A stretch of DNA of 64,000 nt, taken from the NCBI GenBank assembly GCA_032191485.1, contig JAVDOI010000020.1, forward strand, positions 164,501 through 228,500, in the 5' to 3' direction. A model generated the notes under the pieces. It saw nothing but the letters and a program-made list of their open reading frames with translations. It searched no databases and was not told the origin of the DNA. The position numbers and the translations under genes are program-made. The stretch comes from Leptoclinus maculatus. Lineage: Eukaryota > Chordata > Actinopteri > Perciformes > Stichaeidae. Of this stretch, positions 61,011-64,000 are shown piece by piece. Every line of letters begins with the position of its first letter. Positions within the stretch are counted from its first letter, which is position 1.

Positions 61011-62348
61011 ACCTCCTGCTCCACAAGTAATTCATCACACACACTGTGTTTAGACTGGAAACTGTTTCCATGTGAAATGGGCCTCCTAACCTGGCTCCTA
61101 AATGACACTATTTAAAGGGACTAAAACTAACACAATGTTGACATGCATGATCTAGTGGTGCACGAGAGGTCTCATCTCTCACCTGTAGGCCCATCTTCTA
61201 CGCCTTCTCTCTTCCCCATTGATTCTCTTTACTAATTGTATACGTTATTGTCTAAAACTTAAGAAGTTTTAAAAGGACATGGAGCTAAATATGGGCATTG
61301 TCTAACGCAGGGGTCAAAGATTCACAGCATGTCTCTGAGTCAGTGCTGAGCCAACAACAAGTTTGCTTCAGCAAGAGTTGGATCTCTTTGAAATGCCTGA
61401 GTTTAAACATCTTAGCGGTCTTTGAACCCGCCCAATGTGAGGGGGATTAGGGCCTGGATGCTTTGAAGGGGTGAAGAGTTTGAGAGCTGGGCGGGGTCGA
61501 GAGAAGAGAAGGTTGTCTAGCTCCAGGAACTGACCTTTGAGCCATGGAAGCTTTTGCTCTTCTTTGGATCAGAGAAGGTGGATGTCAGCGAGCTGTTGGG
61601 AAGCATAGGCAGCTTCAGGTGCTGGGCGAACAGGGAGGTGGAGCCCTCCTGCATTACCATCACCTGCCAGAGGAACAGCAGCAAACCACAATCATCAGAG
61701 CATTCAAAGACTCGTCGTTGGACTGGGTATGAAACTTGAAGGTTTTTGATACTTAAAGGATTTGAGTATTAGAAGCTGACATCTTGGTATTGAGGTATTC
61801 TTAGATCAGATTGCAGCAGCAAAGACTTGAACCGGTTCCTTTTGTATTCTCTATTCATTCATGGCATGTCTGCTATATGGCATTACAGTTCAAATCTAAA
61901 AGGAATGGTTCAAAATGAGGGTCGTACGCCTACTCACCTCCTTTACGACAGTGAGAGAAGAAAAGAGTTGATATCAAACTGTAAGAATTGAATTGGAGTC
62001 AGAGTGTAGTTAGCCTAGCTTAGCATTAAGACTGGTATCACTCTGTCCAAAGTTCATAAACACACCTTACACCTCCGAAACTCTTCAATTAACGTGTAAC
62101 GTCATTAGAGGACTACGATGGCCAGAATATGCAAATACAGACAGCACAGCTGCTTCAGTGCGTTTGTATTGGGACGGTAAACCTCCCAGCCAGGATAAAC
62201 GTTTCACAAAAAACTATTTGTAGCCACTTTCTAGAATTGTCCAAATTGTTAATCATCTTCAGAGAAGCCTGTTTCATTCATGAGCCCCAAAGCATGGTGG
62301 ACATCTTACCTTTGAGTCGTCTGTACTTCGTTTGTGAGGATCCCGTTG
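43260..62348 (-). CDS. mllt3: mllt3 (AF9), nine 3' coding exons, 5' part outside window
   Basis: CDS = complement(join(43260..43391, 47332..47403, 48018..48086, 48178..48274, 49149..49287, 50230..50299, 58118..58696, 61535..61663, 62310..62348)), open at its 5' end. It gives 441 residues plus stop in one continuous frame, all splice phases agreeing. AF9 reads acylated histone H3 through an N-terminal YEATS domain and recruits AF4/P-TEFb, DOT1L, CBX8 or BCOR through its C-terminal ANC1-homology domain (AHD). The window covers the linker, a Lys/Ser-rich basic region with a KKRKK nuclear signal, an acidic stretch and the AHD (from AYLDELVELH to the end). AF9 rather than ENL is shown by the conserved SFSKLHK, STLPPF and VDPNDSD segments, MQDLHSDDN, EVKSP and DLCSLD. 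The YEATS exons should lie beyond 64000. The long serine run of the human protein is absent, and one exon resembles ENL. Confidence 0.93.
43588..44110 (+). repeat. decayed dispersed repeat inside an mllt3 intron
   Basis: It starts GGGGAACTATCGGGCTCATC, then TTCAGGTTCACACATGTATT, TAGAACATGTTTACATGCTT and GTGGGAAAAATTACAGG further on. The order matches a widespread perciform repeat from memory. The GA run at 43881 lies within it. Confidence 0.5.
45077..46397. mobile_element. hAT-type DNA transposon, copy 1 (internally deleted)
   Basis: 1321 bp bounded by imperfect terminal inverted repeats: CAGTGACGGGCCGT at the left and, read inward from the right, CAGTGGTGGGCCGT (12 of 14 match). It is flanked by a perfect 8-bp target-site duplication, CTTTACAT (45069-45076 and 46398-46405), the length typical of hAT elements. 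About 660 bp at the left and 390 bp at the right are nearly identical to copy 2. The middle (about 45740-45985) is unlike copy 2; on the minus strand it holds an ATG at 45787 that could be the old transposase start. No intact transposase. Confidence 0.88.
46715..47090. repeat. probable decayed dispersed repeat inside an mllt3 intron
   Basis: Segments such as GAATCATGGGAGTTAGGATT, CCAGCTGATTAATGGGGG and CTTCATCCGGTTAAAATATC recall a dispersed fish repeat. There is no second copy in the window. Confidence 0.4.
47332..47403 (-). CDS. mllt3: mllt3 exon, start of the AHD
   Basis: 24 codons, AYLDELVELHKRLMTLREG then HILQQ, form the first AHD helix. The acceptor is CTTCCCAG and the donor GTGTGT. 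Human AF9 has Arg where this protein has Gly after LRE. Confidence 0.95.
48018..48086 (-). CDS. mllt3: mllt3 exon, linker before the AHD
   Basis: 23 codons, IVEVKSPTKQNKQDK then NRNIECDK, flanked by a CTGTCAG acceptor and a GTACAG donor. It matches the EVKSP...ECDK linker of AF9. The intron upstream is only 91 bp. Confidence 0.94.
48178..48274 (-). CDS. mllt3: mllt3 exon, Ser/Asp-rich linker
   Basis: With two bases from the previous exon it encodes RVSLSDGSESDSSSASPPSR then NEAPPILKTTANQ, matching the VSLSDGS segment of AF9. The acceptor is CACCCAG and the donor GTAACG. Confidence 0.94.
48275..49148 (-). other. mllt3: mllt3 intron, nothing notable
   Basis: An 874-bp intron between the acidic exon and the Ser/Asp-rich exon. 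I see no repeat or other feature in it. Confidence 0.7.
49149..49287 (-). CDS. mllt3: mllt3 exon, acidic region
   Basis: The exon encodes VLGPLQSVMQDLHSDDN, a run of Asp residues (14 in the next 19 positions), then VERPAHTHLTHHQR. The GPL..M.DLHSDDN motif is conserved in AF9. It enters in phase 1 and leaves in phase 2, fitting both neighbours. The donor is GTTAGA. The GTC/GTT triplet repeat seen on the plus strand is this Asp run. Confidence 0.92.
49288..50229 (-). other. mllt3: mllt3 intron with poly-G run
   Basis: A 942-bp intron; the only notable content is the 23-base poly-G run at 49911-49933. Confidence 0.7.
49911..49933 (+). repeat. poly-G run, 23 bases, in an mllt3 intron
   Basis: Twenty-three G in a row; poly-C on the mllt3 transcript. 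Confidence 0.94.
50230..50299 (-). CDS. mllt3: mllt3 exon, Ser-rich linker
   Basis: The acceptor CCTCCCAG precedes SEQPSPASSSSSSGFAPTHH and KRQ, ending in phase 1 at GTAACG. AF9 has the same SEQPSPASSSSSS start. Confidence 0.93.
51175..52454. mobile_element. hAT-type DNA transposon, copy 2 (with transposase C-terminal remnant)
   Basis: 1280 bp with the same terminal inverted repeats and orientation as copy 1. Its flanking 8-mers, GTATGTAC (51167-51174) and ATATATAC (52455-52462), agree at 6 of 8 bases, consistent with an older, decayed target-site duplication. The middle differs from copy 1 and carries a broken piece of hAT transposase on the minus strand. Confidence 0.86.
51840..52020 (-). 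pseudogene. hAT transposase C-terminal (dimerisation region) fragment
   Basis: In one minus-strand frame the sequence reads FSLKRIKTYSRNTTGEARLS then SLASMN. A neighbouring frame supplies ERTFSA just before and QKDFLLELKR just after. This is the pattern of the C-terminal dimerisation region of hAT transposases and their ZMYM1/TTF-type relatives (ERTFS.LKRIKT...T...RL..L). At least two frameshifts break it, so it is dead. Confidence 0.75.
52551..52569 (+). repeat. poly-A run, 19 bases
   Basis: Nineteen A in a row about 100 bp to the right of hAT copy 2. Confidence 0.95.
58118..58696 (-). CDS. mllt3: mllt3 large central exon, basic Lys/Ser region
   Basis: A 579-bp exon, 193 codons, phase 0 at both ends. 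The acceptor GATTCACAG precedes DGSKGSG and the donor follows STKSD (GAT/GTAAGT). Landmarks are SFSKLHKPSKDHKDKPPK (about residues 24-40), the NLS-like KKRKK (118-122) and STLPPF..LVDPNDSD (169-184), all AF9 hallmarks. The long serine tract found at the start of this region in human AF9 is replaced by a short Thr/Ser/Asn-rich stretch. The frame stays open a further 24 codons upstream of the acceptor and includes two ATGs. Confidence 0.93.
59596..59609 (+). repeat. poly-G run, 14 bases
   Basis: Fourteen G followed by AGGGGG. Confidence 0.93.
60142..60188 (+). repeat. (TA)n microsatellite in an mllt3 intron
   Basis: About 23 TA units. Confidence 0.96.
60275..60590 (+). repeat. decayed dispersed repeat (ends CTTCCACCA), inside an mllt3 intron
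   Basis: CAGCTGCAACATTAAAGTG, TATTCTGAAATGGGCCATTC, GAATGCAGGACTTTTACTTG and the ending TACTTCCACCAAC follow the right half of a common fish element whose consensus ends CTTCCACCACTG. Confidence 0.6.
60982..61010 (+). repeat. (GT)n microsatellite in an mllt3 intron
   Basis: About fourteen GT units. Confidence 0.96.
61535..61663 (-). CDS. mllt3: mllt3 linker exon, ENL-like
   Basis: 43 codons, phase 0 at both ends. The acceptor is CTCTGGCAG and the donor GTCAGT. It encodes VMVMQEGS..., LPMLPNSSLTSTFSDPKKSK and SFHGSK. Human ENL (MLLT1) has the same layout directly after its YEATS domain (VMVMPEG...PMLP...FSDPKK...HGSK), while human AF9 as I know it does not. The next exon joins in frame exactly where ENL continues after HGSK. 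Confidence 0.85.
61664..62309 (-). other. mllt3: mllt3 intron between the two linker exons
   Basis: A 646-bp intron; most of 61898-62100 is a decayed dispersed repeat. Confidence 0.6.
61898..62100 (+). repeat. dispersed repeat fragment (same family), plus orientation, inside an mllt3 intron
   Basis: AAAAGGAATGGTTCAAAATG at the left end and TTAGCCTAGCTTAGCATTAA then GACTGG at 62010-62035 match, in reverse complement, the copies at 31197 and 32452 with one or two changes. Confidence 0.65.
62310..62348 (-). CDS. mllt3: mllt3 small linker exon, AF9-like
   Basis: A 39-bp exon, phase 0 at both ends, between a TTTAACAG acceptor and a GTAAGA donor. It encodes QRDPHKRSTDDSK, which resembles the DPNRS stretch that follows the YEATS domain of human AF9. 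The resemblance is short; the good splice sites and fitting phase support it. Because it is 39 bp and phase 0-0, it could be skipped without a frame change. Confidence 0.6.
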
Positions 62349-64000
62349 CTGTTAAAGGGAGGACAACAAAGGTTTACAGTTTAGTTTTTAGATAAGCCAA
62401 ATACTCATTACATTATGAATATCAAAACAGTGGAACAAGTCCTAGTAAAGAAACCTTGTAATGTTCTCAGATCTTTATGTGGTGAGACACGAGAGAGAAT
62501 GTGAGTTTCGATATGGTCAATGTCAGCACTAAAGTCCTTTTTGAGGCTGAGAAGGGGGTGCAGGCCAAAGTAAATAAAGAGCACTTAGCTCCAGTCATAA
62601 AACCTCCAGACTACAGGGGTCCTCTGGCAGGGGACCAACAGACTGCCTGAAGCCAACGCTGAGGAAGCAACTAGGGATGTCCTGAGCCCATCCGAAGGAT
62701 CATACCAGGGCAGATTTCAATGGATAGGTATTAGCTAAATGAAAGTCTGATGGATCATTTCTGGACTGCACTCTGCTTTGTTTTATCCACCTCAGCCTGC
62801 GAGGGTTGCACCACTGCTCTCCGTTACCACACGGAGAGCTTCTCCCTCCATATGCAAGTGAAAATCTCTCTTTCATTCTTAAACACTTGAATGTGCTGAT
62901 TTCCCTCTTTTCTGCATATCTCCACCAGAACAACCTTCTTGACCACCTGTCTGGTTTCAAAGTGGGCCATTCCACTGAGACGGGCCTCCTCGCCGTCACA
63001 GAGGAACTCCCCACTGCAAGAGCAGTCTCCTCCTCCTCCTCCGTCATCCTGCTACACTCTTCAGCAGCGCTTTGACATGATGAACCAGATCCTCCTCTCC
63101 GCCCTCCAACAACTGGGAGTCTCAGACTACCTCAAGGACAGCACTTAGAATCTGTGCTTGAACAAGCGGGGTCCCTCGGGGTGACGTTCTGGGTCCCCTG
63201 CTCTGTCATTCGCTCACATGGCTTTTTCTACTATAGTTGTGCTGATAATACTTTTCCCCGGTCTGAAAGACAGTTGACAGCACAAATCTTCGACCGACCG
63301 ACTTGCCAACTGTGCTGCGCATGGCCCAGGGCAGTCGTACATCAATGACATTGTCAAACCAGCCTGTCCAACACGCTCTGCTACTGGCCCATTACCACTG
63401 AGCCCCGGCTCCTACTCAACAACATCTAAACTGTTAGCTGTCCTGATGTCAATGGGGAGTTTGTTCCACCATTGTGTTCACACTGCACATTGTCCCATAA
63501 CAGAACCCGTTCTCTATCTCTCGTTTTTCTAATTTATTTACAGCTGTTATTTAAAGGTGTTTGATACATATTTAGTCAACATTTAGCATTTGATTGGACT
63601 TGGTATTGGCAACACCGATATTAAAAGGTCAGGGAGGCCAAAACAATCCTTATCAGGATATTCCTGGACGCAACTAATGCTAAACCCACAACCATAGAGA
63701 GCTTTAGTGATCAGCTGATCTAAGTGAGGCTACATTTGTAGTCATTTATTCTGCATTGTCTAAGTTTCCTAAAACAATACTAAAGCAAAAGAATCACTGC
63801 TATCTGTGTGATTTAACAATCTGCATATTGCAGAACAGTTCTAAAATCAAATGATAATGAAATACACAAAAGACTAAACGATAAAGCCTCCTCAGAGCAG
63901 GAGAACCGATAAGAGGGGTGGTTAGGTTACACCTCATGTACTGTAACAGAATGACATTTGGCACACACAGTCACACTTCTGTTGTGAACAGCTGTGGTGC
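62349..64000 (-). other. mllt3: mllt3 intron (partial) with LINE remnant
   Basis: No YEATS-domain exon was found here, so this is taken as part of the intron upstream of the small linker exon. It holds a reverse transcriptase remnant at about 62806-63345. Confidence 0.5.
62806..63345 (+). mobile_element. LINE reverse transcriptase remnant, frameshifted
   Basis: Fragments in different frames follow the order of a fish L2-like reverse transcriptase: LSAYLHQNNLLD-like (here FSAYLHQNNLLDHLSGFKVG), HSTETGLLAVTEELPTAR, a shifted MNQILLSALQQLGVSD, a degenerate VPRGDVLGPLL, then SVIRSHGFFYYSCADNT. The last contains the catalytic YADD-type site changed to CADN. Several frameshifts are visible, so the element is dead. 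Confidence 0.75.

Larger units (their letters stand above)
58697..61534 (-). other. mllt3: mllt3 intron with AT and GT repeats
   Basis: A 2.8-kb intron with a poly-G run at 59596, an (AT)n run at 60142, a decayed fish repeat at about 60275-60590 and a GT repeat at 60982. The frame of the large exon stays open for 24 codons into its 3' end. Confidence 0.7.

Overview
The window is nuclear DNA of a ray-finned (teleost) fish. The coding blocks are split by GT/AG introns and match vertebrate gene families. The rest is AT-rich non-coding DNA with long pure CA/GT microsatellites, homopolymer runs and many decayed dispersed repeats of fish type. I see no operons, CRISPR arrays or other prokaryotic features.

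Three protein-coding genes can be supported. (1) On the minus strand at 21657-21828 is the first coding exon of an LRCH-family gene (leucine-rich repeats plus calponin homology), closest to LRCH4. No further exon was found in 1-21656, which is therefore read as its long first intron. (2) On the plus strand at 27448-28641 is a complete five-exon histone H2A.Z gene of 128 codons, with a TATA/CCAAT promoter and an AATAAA signal. (3) On the minus strand from 62348 down to 43260 are the nine 3'-most coding exons of mllt3 (AF9), 441 residues of a super elongation complex / DOT1L adaptor. They run from just after the YEATS domain to the stop codon. The YEATS exons should lie beyond the right edge.

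Layout: lrch (minus) and h2az (plus) are divergent, about 5.6 kb apart. h2az (plus) and mllt3 (minus) converge across about 14.6 kb of non-coding DNA holding a LINE remnant, a 14-bp minisatellite, homopolymer runs and a large CA microsatellite. The mllt3 introns hold two copies of one hAT-type DNA transposon (45077-46397 and 51175-52454) with 8-bp target-site duplications. They look like two different internal deletions of the same parent; one still carries a piece of the transposase C-terminus. A second dead LINE reverse transcriptase fragment lies near 62.8-63.3 kb.

All three genes act in the nucleus or as cell scaffolds in general terms, but nothing here shows that they are co-regulated. 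The most notable points are the mllt3 exon structure (one ENL-like and one AF9-like linker exon, no poly-serine tract), the hAT pair bracketing five mllt3 exons, and an H2A.Z protein that mixes the residues separating H2A.Z.1 from H2A.Z.2. I did not find a convincing wholly new system. Exon calls rest on reading splice sites, phase and family resemblance by eye, without alignment or transcript data.
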